58,459 nt of DNA, taken from positions 1 through 58,459 of the forward strand of contig CAMELR010000014.1 in the NCBI GenBank assembly GCA_945923775.1, in the 5' to 3' direction. The DNA is from an uncultured Clostridia bacterium (GTDB lineage Bacteria > Bacillota > Clostridia > Oscillospirales > Ruminococcaceae). A model generated the notes under the pieces. It was not told the DNA's origin and made no database searches. It was given only the letters and a program-made list of their open reading frames with translations. A program made the position numbers and the translations under genes. The number at the start of each line of letters is the position of its first letter. The first letter of the stretch is position 1. This document shows, one piece after another, positions 25,289-34,152 of this stretch.

Positions 25289-25567
25289 ATGCAGCTTACC
25301 GAAAAAGACCTGCTCCCGGGAACCGTCGTGCAGCACTTCAAGCGCGGAATGCTCCCGGAAAGCGAGCGCGCGGACAGCGCGATGTACCTTTACGAGATAC
25401 TCGGAGTGGCTCACCACACAGAGACCGGAGAAATGCTGGTTGTGTACCGCGCGCTCTACGGCGAGCACAGAATATGCGCCCGCCCGCTTGAGATGTTCCT
25501 TTCCGAGACCGACCGTGAGAAATACCCCGATGCAAGACAGAAATACCGGTTCGAGCCGGTGAAATAG
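25289..25567 (+). CDS. DUF1653 domain protein
   Basis: This 92-residue protein matches the DUF1653 pattern: an opening PGTVVQHFKRGMLPE, the central YEILGVAHHTETGEMLVVYRALYG, and the end ICARPLEMFLSETDREKYP. The family is a small beta-barrel of unknown function, often found as a stand-alone protein in Firmicutes. It begins one base after the methyltransferase stop, so the two are co-transcribed and translationally coupled. Confidence 0.85.
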   Translation: MQLTEKDLLPGTVVQHFKRGMLPESERADSAMYLYEILGVAHHTETGEMLVVYRALYGEHRICARPLEMFLSETDREKYPDARQKYRFEPVK

Positions 25568-25591
25568 CGACATTCCAGAAAGAAGCGACCA

Positions 25592-26989
25592 ATGAGATCA
25601 GCAAAATACGTTGATATGTGCAGCGGCCCCGTGCTGCGCAAGATGATAGTTTTTACACTTCCGATAATGTTTTCGGGGCTTTTCCAACTGCTTTTCAATG
25701 CGACCGATATCATCGTCGTGGGAAGATTTGCCGGCGATAACGCGCTTGCCGCGGTAGGCTCGAACACTGCGCTCATCAACTTAATGACCAACCTGTTTAT
25801 CGGCATTTCCATCGGCGCGAACGTTGTGGCGGCGCGCTACTGCGGCGCGAAAAACTATGCCGAGCTTAACAGGACCGTCCACACGGCGATGCTGCTCAGC
25901 GTTATCAGCGGATTCCTGCTGATGGCGGCTGGACTTCTGTTCGCGGAGCAGATACTCGGGCTGATGTCCACGCCGGAGAGCATTCTCGGCATGGCTTCGG
26001 ATTACCTGCGGCTCTACTTCTGCGGAATGCCGTTCATGATGATCTACAACTTCGGAAACGCGCTCCTGCGCGCCGCCGGAGACACCCGCCGTCCTCTGAT
26101 ATACCTCATCTGCGGCGGTGTAGTCAACGTGCTGCTCGACCTGCTGTTCGTTATCGCGCTGGATATGAGCGCCGCCGGAGTAGGTCTTGCGACCGCGATA
26201 TCCCAGGGAGTTTCAGCGGCGCTGATGGTTCGCTGCCTCATGCGCGAGAAGGACGAGAACGGTCTGAAGCTCCGACTGAAAAACCTGCGTATCCACAAAG
26301 ACAAGCTGCTGATGATACATAAAATCGGGCTTCCCGCAGGATTCCAGGGAACGGTGTTCTCGCTCTCGAACGTGGTTATTCAAAGCTCAATCAACCTGTT
26401 CGGCGAAGCAGTCATCGCGGGTAACTCCGCGGCGGCAAGCATAGAGGGATTCGTCTACATGGCGATGAACTCCTGCTATCAGTCCACGCTGTCGTTCACC
26501 AGCGCGAACCTCGGCGCAGGGAAATACGAGCGTATCAACAAGATACTCCGCTGCGGACTGCTGTGCGTGGTGGCGGTGTGGGCTATCCTGGGTCTGGGCG
26601 TTGCGATGACATTCAGCCGGCCGCTGCTCAGCATCTACACCTCCGGCGACGAGGCTATAAACGCCGGCGTGCGCCGTATGATGTACGTCTGCGGCACCTA
26701 CTTCCTGTGCGGCATTATGGACGTTATGGTTGGCTCCCTGCGCGGAATGGGCTATTCAGTCACGCCGATGATAGTTTCGCTGCTCGGCGCGTGCGGACTG
26801 AGACTTGTGTGGCTCGGGACGGTGTTCCAGATGGAGCAGTTCCATACGCCGGACACCGTGTACCTGTCCTATCCGGTCTCATGGGTGATAACGGTCGCGG
26901 CGCATGTTATCTGCTTCTTCATATGCCGGAGCAGGCTCAAAAAGAAGGTCCAGCTCCGGAAAACGGAAAGTGTTCCGGAGGCGCAGTAA
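25592..26989 (+). CDS. MATE-family multidrug/Na+ antiporter
   Basis: This 465-residue, twelve-helix MATE transporter has typical length and landmarks: FTLPIMFSGLFQLLFNATDIIVVGRFAG at the first helices, MMIYNFGNALLRAAGDTRRPL in helix 4, and the second-half equivalents GLPAGFQGTVFSLSNVVIQ and NSCYQSTLSFTSANLGAGK. It is probably an exporter of cationic compounds driven by Na+ or H+. A weak purine-rich site precedes the ATG 24 bp after the DUF1653 gene, so it is likely the third gene of the operon. A strong terminator follows at 27014. Confidence 0.9.
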   Translation: MRSAKYVDMCSGPVLRKMIVFTLPIMFSGLFQLLFNATDIIVVGRFAGDNALAAVGSNTALINLMTNLFIGISIGANVVAARYCGAKNYAELNRTVHTAMLLSVISGFLLMAAGLLFAEQILGLMSTPESILGMASDYLRLYFCGMPFMMIYNFGNALLRAAGDTRRPLIYLICGGVVNVLLDLLFVIALDMSAAGVGLATAISQGVSAALMVRCLMREKDENGLKLRLKNLRIHKDKLLMIHKIGLPAGFQGTVFSLSNVVIQSSINLFGEAVIAGNSAAASIEGFVYMAMNSCYQSTLSFTSANLGAGKYERINKILRCGLLCVVAVWAILGLGVAMTFSRPLLSIYTSGDEAINAGVRRMMYVCGTYFLCGIMDVMVGSLRGMGYSVTPMIVSLLGACGLRLVWLGTVFQMEQFHTPDTVYLSYPVSWVITVAAHVICFFICRSRLKKKVQLRKTESVPEAQ

Positions 26990-27013
26990 GGGCGGTTTAG
27001 CAATTCGGAACTG

Positions 27014-27043
27014 ACGGGCAGGCGGTACGCCTGTCCGTTTTTT
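27014..27043 (+). terminator. Rho-independent terminator after the MATE gene
   Basis: ACGGGCAGGCG / CGCCTGTCCGT stem with a GTA loop, followed by TTTTTAT. Confidence 0.9.
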
Positions 27044-27111
27044 ATATTGAAATCGCGCGTATGGAATGGAAAATCCCGTGCGGGAACTCTATGGAATTTT
27101 GCATAGGAAAA

Positions 27112-27138
27112 AGGGCGCCTTTCATTGAAAGACGCCCT
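27112..27138 (-). terminator. Terminator of the Cys-rich small gene
   Basis: AGGGCGTCTTTC / GAAAGGCGCCCT-type hairpin followed on the minus strand by TTTTTCC. Confidence 0.75.
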
Positions 27139-27233
27139 CTGTCGCTGCTCAGGAGCGTGTTAAGGTCTGACGAGCCGGGCCGTCGGCGATCACACGCTCA
27201 CTGACGCCGGATCAGGCTATACCCGGGAAGCGA

Positions 27234-27386
27234 TCAGCAGCCGCAGTTATTACCGCAGTTGTTGCCGCCACAGCCGCAGCCATTGTCGCAGCCGTTACCG
27301 CAGCCATTGCCGCAGACGCAGAACAGGATAAGAATAAGAATGATGATCCAGCAGCAGTTGCCGCCGCCAACGTTGAAGCATGACAT
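27234..27386 (-). CDS. 50-residue Cys/Gly-rich protein (high-cysteine HCB-13-like)
   Basis: This is a short gene easily missed by ORF calling. The protein starts MSCFNVGGGNCC and has one very hydrophobic helix (WIIILILILFCVC, about residues 13-25). It then continues as Cys-Gly-Asn repeats of the kind CGNGCGNGCDNGCGC to the stop. In total 14 of the 50 residues are Cys. AGGAGG sits 7 bases ahead of the ATG, and a terminator follows at 27112-27138, so it is a genuine transcription unit. Similar proteins in Clostridia carry the label chorion-class high-cysteine HCB protein 13; the function is unknown. It is divergent from the ClpC-like gene. Confidence 0.75.
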   Translation of the reverse strand: MSCFNVGGGNCCWIIILILILFCVCGNGCGNGCDNGCGCGGNNCGNNCGC

Positions 27387-27450
27387 ATTCGTGTCCTCCT
27401 ATTACTATAGTAGAAATTTCCGCTTCCCTCTGAAGCTTCCGTTTCATAGT

Positions 27451-27531
27451 ACATAGTATGCAGAGTGCAAAAATCTGTTACAGAAATTTTCCTGCTGATG
27501 AAATAAATTCCTGACTTCTGCTCATACTATG
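27451..27531. promoter_or_regulatory. Divergent regulatory region with mirrored CATACTATGT boxes
   Basis: ACATAGTATG (27452-27461) and CATACTATGT (27522-27531) are perfect inverted copies. Each sits where a -10 element would lie for the gene it faces: the Cys-rich gene to the left and the ClpC-like gene to the right. The core CATACTA fits the CATnnTA -10 of forespore sigma factors, but no strong -35 is evident. Promoter identity is inferred. Confidence 0.45.
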
Positions 27532-27555
27532 TGTATCAACGAGGAGGTCAACAAC

Positions 27556-29928
27556 ATGAATTCAATAAGCGGATTTTCTGATAGTGCGGTGAAGGCGCTC
27601 AATTCGGCGCTTGGAGCCGCTATGGGATACGGTCACACCTATCTCGGCAGCGAGCACATGCTTTACGGGCTGGTAAGCGACGACGGCTTTCCGTCCGCGG
27701 CGGTGCTGCGGCGGTACGGCATAGGGCGCAATGAAGTCCTGCGGCGGCTGGAAACGCTGGTCGGCAAGGGCAGGCCTACCCGCCTGAGCATGAACGACCT
27801 CACGCCGCGTTCGCGCAGGCTGATGGAAAACGCGCTCTCATTTGCCGCCGCCGAGGACAAGCGCAAGGCGGGGACGGAGCACCTTCTCCGCGCGGTGGTG
27901 CTCGACCGGGAGTGCTGCGCCTGGTCGATACTCGCGGAGCTTGGCGTGAACATGGTGAAGCTCGCGGGGGAGGTCTGCGCGCAGCGCTATGTCGAGCCGG
28001 ACTTCCAGCAGAGCGAAAAGGAGCGCCGCGCGAAATTCCCGGCGCTCACGAAATACGGCAGGGACCTCACCGAGCTTGCGGCCTCCGGGAAGCTCGACCC
28101 GGTGATAGGCAGGGAGCAGGAGACCGACCGCCTTATAAGGGTGCTGCTGCGGCGCTGCAAGAATAATCCCTGCCTCATCGGGGACGCCGGAGTCGGCAAG
28201 ACCGCCGTAGTGGAGGGATTCGCGCAGCGCATAGCGGCGGGGAGCGTCCCACAGGGGCTTCTGGGGAAGCGGATATATTCCCTCGACCTGACGGCGATGC
28301 TCGCCGGCGCGAAGTACCGCGGCGACTTTGAGGAGCGCCTTAAAAGCGTGATAGAGGAGGCCGCCGGCTGCCAGAATGTGATACTGTTTATAGATGAGCT
28401 TCACAGCATTGTCGGCACCGGAGCCGCCGAGGGTGCGATAGACGCGGCAAACATTCTGAAACCGCAGCTTGCCCGGGGCGAGATATGCCTTATAGGAGCC
28501 ACCACCACCGAGGAGTACCGCCGCTTCATCGAGAAGGACAGCGCGCTTGAGCGGAGATTCCAGCCGATAACCGTGGAGCAGCCGACGGAAGCGCAGACCC
28601 TGGAGATACTCCGTGGAATGCGGCACAGCTACGAGACCCACCACTGCGTTACGATAACCGACGCGGCGCTTGAGGAAGCGGTAAGGCTGTCAGTGAGGTA
28701 TATCACCGACCGCAACCTCCCGGACAAGGCTCTTGACCTTGTGGACGAAGCGGCGGCGCGGGTGCGCTCGGGAGCTCCGAATGCTCCGTATGCCCGCAGG
28801 CTTTCAGAGGTGCGCAGGGGTCTAGCAGGAGTAAAATCCGCTGCGGAGGCGGAGAAGCTCCGCAATGAGGAATATGCGCTGGTGAAGGCGCTGAGCGGCG
28901 GTGTCGGCGCGACAGTCGACCGGCAGGACATCGCATGCGCCGCTTCTGCGGTGACCGGGATACCGGCGCAGAAGCTCTCGCAGGACGAAGCCGCGCGGCT
29001 CTCCGGGCTTGAGGAGCAGCTCCGCAGGCGCGTGGTAGGTCAGGACAAGGCGGTGGAGCTGGTCGCGAATGCGGTCCGCCGCGGGAGAACGGGGCTTAAA
29101 GAGCCTGACCGCCCTACCTGCTCGTTTTTGTTCCTCGGGCAGACCGGAGTGGGAAAGACTGAGCTGGCTAAGGCGCTTGCGGAAGCGGTTTTCGGCGATG
29201 AGAAGCGCATGATACGCTTTGATATGTCGGAGTTCATGGAGAAGCACTCGGTTTCGAAGCTGATAGGATCGCCTCCCGGCTACGTGGGATTCGAGGAGGA
29301 GGGGCAGCTCATTAAAAGGGTCAGGAGCGCTCCCTATTCAGTCGTGCTGTTCGACGAGGTGGAGAAGGCTCACCCGGACGTGCTGAATCTGCTTCTTCAG
29401 ATACTCGAAGAGGGGACACTTACCGCCGCCGACGGCAAGCGGGCGGATTTCCGGAGCTCCATCGTGATAATGACCGGAAATATCGGCGCGGAGCAGCTCT
29501 CTAAAAACACGCTGGGGTTCGGGTCGGGGCAGCCGGACGACGGGGAATCCGAAGTCATGTCGGAGCTGAAAAAGCGGTTCAGCCCGGAGCTTATCAACCG
29601 AATAGACAACGTGGTAGTGTTCCGCAAGCTGGGCGAGGAGCAGATGGAATCCATCTGCCGCATACTTCTGCGGAAACTCGCGGCGCGCGCTCAGCTCTGC
29701 GGCATAGAGCTGAGCTTCACCAACGACGCCGTGAAGCACCTCTGCCGCGACAGCTCCTCCGGCAGGGAGCGCGGCATGGGGGCGCGTCCGCTCCGCAGGA
29801 CGATCACCGCGGAAATCGAGAACATGCTCTCCGGAATGATGATCTCCGGCGGACTGAGAAGCGGCTCCAGAGCGGAGGTCTGCGAGCAGTCCGGACTGCT
29901 TTCTGTCAGGGTGCTTTCAACTCAATAA
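27556..29928 (+). CDS. ClpC/ClpB-type AAA+ unfoldase (Hsp100)
   Basis: This is a 790-residue protein with the full Hsp100 plan. A double Clp_N repeat spans about residues 5-145. The first AAA+ ATPase has Walker [10 protein letters not shown] and Walker [14 protein letters not shown] short coiled linker runs over about 405-445. The second ATPase has GQTGVGKTE and [14 protein letters not shown], and is followed by the ClpB D2-small domain. The linker is too short for a ClpB M-domain, so it is ClpC-like; I see no clear ClpP-loop tripeptide, which leaves ClpP partnership open. The start at 27556 follows GAGGAGG. It is not next to ctsR/mcsAB, unlike the usual clpC operon. Confidence 0.88.
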   Translation: MNSISGFSDSAVKALNSALGAAMGYGHTYLGSEHMLYGLVSDDGFPSAAVLRRYGIGRNEVLRRLETLVGKGRPTRLSMNDLTPRSRRLMENALSFAAAEDKRKAGTEHLLRAVVLDRECCAWSILAELGVNMVKLAGEVCAQRYVEPDFQQSEKERRAKFPALTKYGRDLTELAASGKLDPVIGREQETDRLIRVLLRRCKNNPCLIGDAGVGKTAVVEGFAQRIAAGSVPQGLLGKRIYSLDLTAMLAGAKYRGDFEERLKSVIEEAAGCQNVILFIDELHSIVGTGAAEGAIDAANILKPQLARGEICLIGATTTEEYRRFIEKDSALERRFQPITVEQPTEAQTLEILRGMRHSYETHHCVTITDAALEEAVRLSVRYITDRNLPDKALDLVDEAAARVRSGAPNAPYARRLSEVRRGLAGVKSAAEAEKLRNEEYALVKALSGGVGATVDRQDIACAASAVTGIPAQKLSQDEAARLSGLEEQLRRRVVGQDKAVELVANAVRRGRTGLKEPDRPTCSFLFLGQTGVGKTELAKALAEAVFGDEKRMIRFDMSEFMEKHSVSKLIGSPPGYVGFEEEGQLIKRVRSAPYSVVLFDEVEKAHPDVLNLLLQILEEGTLTAADGKRADFRSSIVIMTGNIGAEQLSKNTLGFGSGQPDDGESEVMSELKKRFSPELINRIDNVVVFRKLGEEQMESICRILLRKLAARAQLCGIELSFTNDAVKHLCRDSSSGRERGMGARPLRRTITAEIENMLSGMMISGGLRSGSRAEVCEQSGLLSVRVLSTQ

Positions 29929-29957
29929 AATTTTTTCAACTTTTTTTGAAAAAATAC

Positions 29958-29986
29958 TTGACAAATCACATTCAACATGATATAAT
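29958..29986 (+). promoter_or_regulatory. Promoter of tRNA-fMet
   Basis: TTGACA (29958-29963) and an extended TGATATAAT (-10 at 29981-29986), 17-bp spacer. An AGTACTCA/TGAGTACT inverted repeat (29992-30020) lies between promoter and tRNA. Confidence 0.85.
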
Positions 29987-30025
29987 AGATGAGTACTCAA
30001 GAGAAACACTCCTGAGTACTGATAT

Positions 30026-30102
<77 letters not shown>

Positions 30103-30107
30103 CTTCT

Positions 30108-30147
30108 AAAGCCTTTATTCATGCAGTTTCGCTGAATAAAGGCTTTT
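30108..30147 (+). terminator. Terminator of tRNA-fMet
   Basis: Fourteen-bp stem AAAGCCTTTATTCA / TGAATAAAGGCTTT followed by TTCGTTTT. Confidence 0.9.
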
Positions 30148-30265
30148 CGTTTTATATGCCTTAGATTACGGTTTTATAGCAGTTTTTATAGCAGTTGTAT
30201 TCCTCAGACCTGATTACAGCACGGTTTACGCCCTCTTGATCTTTTCAGGAGGGCGTTTTTAGTTT

Positions 30266-30583
30266 TTATTTATTAAAGCCAAACGCCGACTGATAGTTGT
30301 GTATTATTTTTATTGTGTTCTCATTTTCCCAATCGACCAGCTTTACACGGCGGGACCTTTCTTTTTCGTTGTATAGAACTGCTGGGCGTTCTCTTAACGG
30401 CGGCTGCGCATTTTTCGCACTGTCGGCGATCATGGGGTATATGTGGAGTAAACTTTGGCAGTTGAGCATAATAAAGGTTAGCCCGGGGCGCATGACCTCG
30501 TGGGATTTTCTTGTAATCTGGCTGTTGTCTTTTGTGCTCAAATCGTTGACAAAAAACCTCATTTGATTGATATTTAACGTCAA
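30266..30583 (-). CDS. Doubtful ORF, possibly a relic
   Basis: This is an open frame of 105 codons in the 0.5-kb gap between tRNA-fMet and tRNA-Ser. It has no good ribosome site and no recognisable domain. A stretch near the N-terminus (NDLSTKDNSQITRKSHEVM) faintly recalls the start of phage Rha/antirepressor proteins, so it might be a fragment of a departed element. The rest of 30148-30612 shows nothing else. Confidence 0.2.
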   Translation of the reverse strand: MTLNINQMRFFVNDLSTKDNSQITRKSHEVMRPGLTFIMLNCQSLLHIYPMIADSAKNAQPPLRERPAVLYNEKERSRRVKLVDWENENTIKIIHNYQSAFGFNK

Positions 30584-30612
30584 ATGGTTGATACTTACAA
30601 ATCAAAGAAAAT

Positions 30613-30644
30613 GGCTTAACAGTGCGAGTTCGCGCCGTTAAGCC
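30613..30644 (-). terminator. Terminator of the tRNA-Thr/tRNA-Ser unit
   Basis: GGCTTAAC / GTTAAGCC stem, followed on the minus strand by ATTTTCTTT. Confidence 0.7.
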
Positions 30645-30654
30645 AACTTTTCTA

Positions 30655-30743
30655 TGGCGGAGAGGAAGGGATTCGAACCCTTGTGGAGTTGCCCCCAAAC
30701 GGTTTTCAAGACCGCCTCGTTATGACCGCTTCGATACCTCTCC
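30655..30743 (-). tRNA. tRNA-Ser (TGA)
   Basis: 89 nt with a long variable arm, GGAGAGG / CCTCTCC acceptor stem, anticodon loop CTTGAAA reading TGA, and an encoded CCA end. Confidence 0.95.
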
Positions 30744-30751
30744 AAAAAAAA

Positions 30752-30827
30752 TGGAGCTGCTAATCGGAGTCGAACCGATGACCTCATCCTTACCAAGGAT
30801 GTGCTCTACCAACTGAGCCATAGCAGC
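30752..30827 (-). tRNA. tRNA-Thr (GGT)
   Basis: 76 nt, GCTGCTA / TAGCAGC acceptor, anticodon loop TTGGTAA reading GGT, encoded CCA. It is transcribed ahead of tRNA-Ser. Confidence 0.95.
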
Positions 30828-30889
30828 ATCTCATTTTTTTATTCCATCAGGTTTTTGAGTTTTTATCTCTTGCCCCTGACGACTATATT

Positions 30890-30918
30890 ATTATAGCACG
30901 AGAAGTCTAATTTGTCAA
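30890..30918 (-). promoter_or_regulatory. Promoter of the tRNA-Thr/tRNA-Ser unit
   Basis: Minus strand TTGACA (30913-30918) and TATAAT (30890-30895), 17 bp apart. The remainder of the 466-bp gap to tRNA-Pro (to 31247) is AT-rich with no visible gene. Confidence 0.85.
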
Positions 30919-31247
30919 TACTTTTTTCAAAAAAAATATAAAAAATTCTAAATTATTTTTTTACAGCCCATAACTCGTATTATAGAGCCATTTGTCAAGT
31001 TCTAGTTCACAGCAGGGAGCTTAAAAAATATTATTTTTCACCATATATAATCAGATTTTTATTTTGAACTATAAAAATTAACGATTATTTCCACCGACTT
31101 TTTATCAGGTTCAGAGCAATTACATTCTGATATAGTCACCTAACAAATCAGTACATACTAACTATAGTACAATAATTTCCAAAATCTCTACGCTTATTTA
31201 TGCTCACTCTTTTATATTGAATAAAATAAATTTTTTCAAAAAAGGTA

Positions 31248-31276
31248 TTGACAAAGTAGCTTTTCTGTGATATAAT
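31248..31276 (+). promoter_or_regulatory. Promoter of tRNA-Pro
   Basis: TTGACA (31248-31253) and extended TGATATAAT (-10 at 31271-31276), 17-bp spacer. Confidence 0.85.
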
Positions 31277-31294
31277 ATAACACGTTGAAAGCAA

Positions 31295-31371
31295 CTGGGT
31301 GTGGCGCAGATTGGTAGCGCGCTACCTTGGGGTGGTAGAGGCCGCAGGTTCAAATCCTGTCACTCAGACCA
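31295..31371 (+). tRNA. tRNA-Pro (GGG), integration target
   Basis: 77 nt, CTGGGTG / CACTCAG acceptor, anticodon loop TTGGGGT reading GGG, encoded CCA. Its last 48 bases are repeated exactly at 40959-41006, showing it is the attachment site of the neighbouring element, which keeps the tRNA intact. Confidence 0.96.
31324..31371 (+). repeat. Left attachment repeat (attL) within tRNA-Pro
   Basis: 48-bp direct repeat, identical to 40959-41006, from ACCTTGGGGTGG to CACTCAGACCA. Confidence 0.93.
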
Positions 31372-31377
31372 ACAAAA

Positions 31378-31423
31378 AACCGCTTTGCAATGCCGAATAA
31401 GGCTTGCAAGGCGGTTTTTGTTT
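31378..31423 (+). terminator. Element-borne replacement terminator for tRNA-Pro
   Basis: AACCGC-TTTGCAA / TTGCAAG-GCGGTT hairpin with TTTTTGTTTT. The original chromosomal terminator (CCGCTCGGGC ... GGGCGGTTTTT) now lies beyond the right repeat at 41016-41045. Confidence 0.8.
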
Positions 31424-31443
31424 TATACGGGAAAAATCCCGAT

Positions 31444-31499
31444 AGTGCGCTATTAGTGCGCCATTACCGTTAAATCTCCCTTAACGATACTTAACAACA
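31444..31499 (+). repeat. Left-end paired direct repeats (probable integrase arm sites)
   Basis: AGTGCGCTATT (31444-31454) is followed at once by AGTGCGCCATT (31455-31465), period 11. The same unit occurs three times near the right end (40825-40864). A second pair, CTTAACGATA / CTTAACAACA with period 10, is at 31480-31499. Shared repeats at both ends of an element are typical of arm-type sites bound by the integrase N-terminal domain. Confidence 0.7.
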
Positions 31500-31539
31500 C
31501 GATACACAGCCGCTCCGGTTCCGGGCGGCTTTTCTGCTT

Positions 31540-32769
31540 TCATGAGATGTTTTTCTCCTTTTCAGCAGGCTTTTGCAGCAGCATAATATCAAGAGCTTTC
31601 GCCGCCTCTACGTCCGCTTCTTCCAGAACATGAAGATATTTGTTCGTGGTTTCAATGTCGCCGTGTCCTAGCCGTCCTTGAACTTGTTTGATGTTTACGC
31701 CGGCATAGAGCAGCAATGTAGCCGATGTGTGCCGCAGGCTGTGAAATTTCCGGTGCCGTAAGCCGTGCCGCTCCAGGAACTTGCTGAACTGTTTCGTTGG
31801 AGTTTGCGGGTTCATTATTTCGCCGTTCCAGGTAGTGAACAGCCAGCCGCCGTTTATCCACTGAGTTCCGAGCCGAGCCGCCTCTCTTGCCTTTTCGACT
31901 CTCAGCAGCTTTATCAGCTCCAGGCAGCTTTGATTTACTGTTACGGTTCGCACCTCGTAGTCTTTCGGGGGCTTGATTACCGTCTTTTGCCCTTTGAGCT
32001 TTACCGCCGCTCGTTCAATGGTGATCTTCGACTGCTCAAAATCCACATCGGAGAATTTCAGCGCAACCAGTTCACCGCGCCGCGCTCCCATGAAGATAGC
32101 AAGCTGTATCAGGGTCTGAAACTGGATATCCTCTGTTTCCAGACAAGCCAGCATTTGAGCGGCTTCCTGTTTGCTGAATATCTCAATTTTCGGCTGCTTG
32201 ACTTTCGGGATCGTCAGCTTTTCGGTCTTTGCAGGCGTTTCCGGTATCAGTCCGAGCTTGACAGCCTGCTTGAATATTGACTGCAACACGGTCAGATATC
32301 GCCTGATCGTAGAGGGGGAGATCGTTTCGCCGCTCTCTTTCTCCCCTGCTCTGGTGGATTTCGGCATTTCCGAAAGCTGCTGTATATACTGCTGAACGTG
32401 AGCGGCTGTGATGTCCTTTAGCTTGAAATGCCCCAGCGCAGGGACAATAAGGCTCCTGATCTGCTCCTGATAGAATGCATATGTTGTAGGCGATAACGTT
32501 CCCTTTGCGATTTCAAGATACTTTTCGCAGAAGTCGGAAAGCCTGATCGTAGGGTCAGCCACACCGCCGCGCATACACTTTTCCTCAAACTGCACCGCCT
32601 GACGGTTCAGCTCCTTTTCAACCTGCTTTGCGGTCATGCCGGGTTCGGGCTTATAGGTCATTGTGTACGGTTTGAGCCTGTTTCCGCTGCTGTCATAGCC
32701 GCGATATACCCTGATCGTGTAGCTGATGATCTCGCCGGATTTATTCTTTCTTGGGGTTATTGCTGCCAT
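31540..32769 (-). CDS. Tyrosine site-specific integrase
   Basis: This is a 409-residue phage/ICE-type integrase. An N-terminal arm-binding region (RVYRGYDSSGNRLKPYTMTY) precedes a SAM-like core-binding domain (about 75-195). The catalytic domain carries Arg in MGARRGELVAL, His-x-x-Arg in HSLRHTSATLLLYAG, His in GRLGHGD and the nucleophile Tyr in NKYLHVLEEA. It sits about 170 bp from the attL repeat, pointing toward it, the classical place for a tRNA-site integrase. Its start overlaps the end of the XRE regulator by 29 bp, so regulator and integrase are co-expressed. Confidence 0.95.
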   Translation of the reverse strand: MAAITPRKNKSGEIISYTIRVYRGYDSSGNRLKPYTMTYKPEPGMTAKQVEKELNRQAVQFEEKCMRGGVADPTIRLSDFCEKYLEIAKGTLSPTTYAFYQEQIRSLIVPALGHFKLKDITAAHVQQYIQQLSEMPKSTRAGEKESGETISPSTIRRYLTVLQSIFKQAVKLGLIPETPAKTEKLTIPKVKQPKIEIFSKQEAAQMLACLETEDIQFQTLIQLAIFMGARRGELVALKFSDVDFEQSKITIERAAVKLKGQKTVIKPPKDYEVRTVTVNQSCLELIKLLRVEKAREAARLGTQWINGGWLFTTWNGEIMNPQTPTKQFSKFLERHGLRHRKFHSLRHTSATLLLYAGVNIKQVQGRLGHGDIETTNKYLHVLEEADVEAAKALDIMLLQKPAEKEKNIS

Positions 32770-33757
32770 TGTTGGGCGCTCCTTTCTGCTCTTTCAGCTT
32801 GAAATTTTCATCGTATTTGTCGAGGTAGGTTTGAAGTGCCTTAGCCTCTAGCAGATCTATTTCAAATCTTTCTTGATAAAATTCTTTTAACTGCTTGTCG
32901 TTTTGGGTTTGCGCGATGTAATTATTTGCTTCATCAAGCTTATCAATCAAACTCTTTCTAATTTTCTGGTTCTTCTCCGCAAAGTATATAGAAAAATCAG
33001 CATTTGCCTGAGTATCTTCAATCAATGCGTCTATCCCCTTTGATAGTTTAAAATGTTCGAGATCGGCATTATCCTGATAGCATGATGAACAATCAGCCTG
33101 CGAATTAATATAAAAGCCTAAATCGCTTTCTAACATTTCATCAAATTCACGCTTAATCAGATTGTAAATATATTCGCTGTCGGTCTTTCTAAAGCAATCG
33201 CTCCCGCAGTTTTGACAGTCAATTATATCATCGGGATTATGTTCATTATACCGTCGGCACTTGGGCTTGCCTAAGCAATCACCATTTAGCCTTAAACCGT
33301 CAAAAAATTCATCGTCATTTATTACCGGATCAATGACCTGCTCCCAATACTTTTTATTTATCGCAATCCGCTCCAGTTCGCCGAGATGTTCAATAACACC
33401 TTTTATTCGACTGTTTTCTAACAGCAGATTAACCTTTAATCCTTTGCTATTAATTTCTACAAGGTTATTGACTGCTTTTTCAGATAGCCCCGTAACCTCG
33501 CACGCAACATGGATTTTTTGTGACGGATCAACGCTCCGAACATCAGAACGCCCAAGCAGGTAATCAGCAGAAACATTGTAATAATCGGCGAGTTTGGCAA
33601 GAACCACGACATCAGGAACACGCAAACCTTTTTCGTAATATTCAAGGCTGGCGCGGCTTATTTCCAGCTCGTCAGCGGCTGTTTGCCGGGAAACGCCTTT
33701 TATTTCCCTCTGCTCAATAAGCCTTTGCGGGAAAATCTCTTTTGTATTTGCATTCAT
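32741..33757 (-). CDS. XRE-family regulator with long Cys-rich C-terminal domain
   Basis: This is a 338-residue protein. Residues 10-72 form a Cro/CI-type HTH (LIEQREIKGVSRQTAADELEISRASLEYYEKG, then YYNVSADYLLGRSD), about as in phage repressors. The remaining 260 residues are unusual. They are helical and acidic with a cluster of cysteines (about 165-255: GDCLGKPKCRRY, DCQNCGSDCF, DCSSCY), which suggests a metal-binding or redox-sensing module, followed by a coiled coil. It is probably the element's main repressor, acting on the divergent region 33760-33940. It lies upstream of and overlaps the integrase gene. Confidence 0.8.
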   Translation of the reverse strand: MNANTKEIFPQRLIEQREIKGVSRQTAADELEISRASLEYYEKGLRVPDVVVLAKLADYYNVSADYLLGRSDVRSVDPSQKIHVACEVTGLSEKAVNNLVEINSKGLKVNLLLENSRIKGVIEHLGELERIAINKKYWEQVIDPVINDDEFFDGLRLNGDCLGKPKCRRYNEHNPDDIIDCQNCGSDCFRKTDSEYIYNLIKREFDEMLESDLGFYINSQADCSSCYQDNADLEHFKLSKGIDALIEDTQANADFSIYFAEKNQKIRKSLIDKLDEANNYIAQTQNDKQLKEFYQERFEIDLLEAKALQTYLDKYDENFKLKEQKGAPNNGSNNPKKE

Positions 33758-33831
33758 TTGTTACACCTCGCCACATTGCATTATTCGGTTTGCTATGTTT
33801 GTTGCTATTTGTTTTTTGCCCGCAACACACG

Positions 33832-33860
33832 TTGACAAGTTAGAGAAAAAGTGCTATAAT
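33832..33860 (+). promoter_or_regulatory. Rightward promoter of the element's replication/HTH operon
   Basis: TTGACA (33832-33837) and TATAAT (33855-33860), 17-bp spacer, divergent from the XRE gene. Nearby repeats include TTGCTATgtTTGTTGCTATT (33790-33810) and two copies of CAATCATCAT (33874 and 33914), likely regulator sites. Confidence 0.75.
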
Positions 33861-33944
33861 GGAGATACAGCAACAATCATCATAACCATTATAGCGCAAA
33901 AAAACATTTGTGTCAATCATCATTACAGAAAAGAGGTGGAAAAA

Positions 33945-34136
33945 TTGAAGAATTCAGAGATCAGAGCAGCGGCAAAAGCGAGCGGCGTGTATCTGTATGA
34001 GGTAGCGGTAAAGCTCCACATATCAGAGCCTACAATGACGCGCCTCATGAGAAATGAGCTGGACGAAAAGAAAAAGGGCGAACTGCTCGAAATAATCGCG
34101 AATGTCGCCGCTGAGAAGTCCGCCGCTCAGGCATAA
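33945..34136 (+). CDS. Small HTH protein (excisionase/Cro-like)
   Basis: This 63-residue protein reads KNSEIRAAAKASGVYLYEVAVKLHISEPTMTRLMRNELDE, a compact helix-turn-helix common near the start of right-going operons in clostridial integrated elements. The start is TTG, preceded by AGAGGTGG. Its role could be the anti-repressor or excisionase partner of the XRE protein; that is inference from position. Confidence 0.7.
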   Translation: MKNSEIRAAAKASGVYLYEVAVKLHISEPTMTRLMRNELDEKKKGELLEIIANVAAEKSAAQA

Positions 34137-34152
34137 AAAAGAGCCGCCTGAC

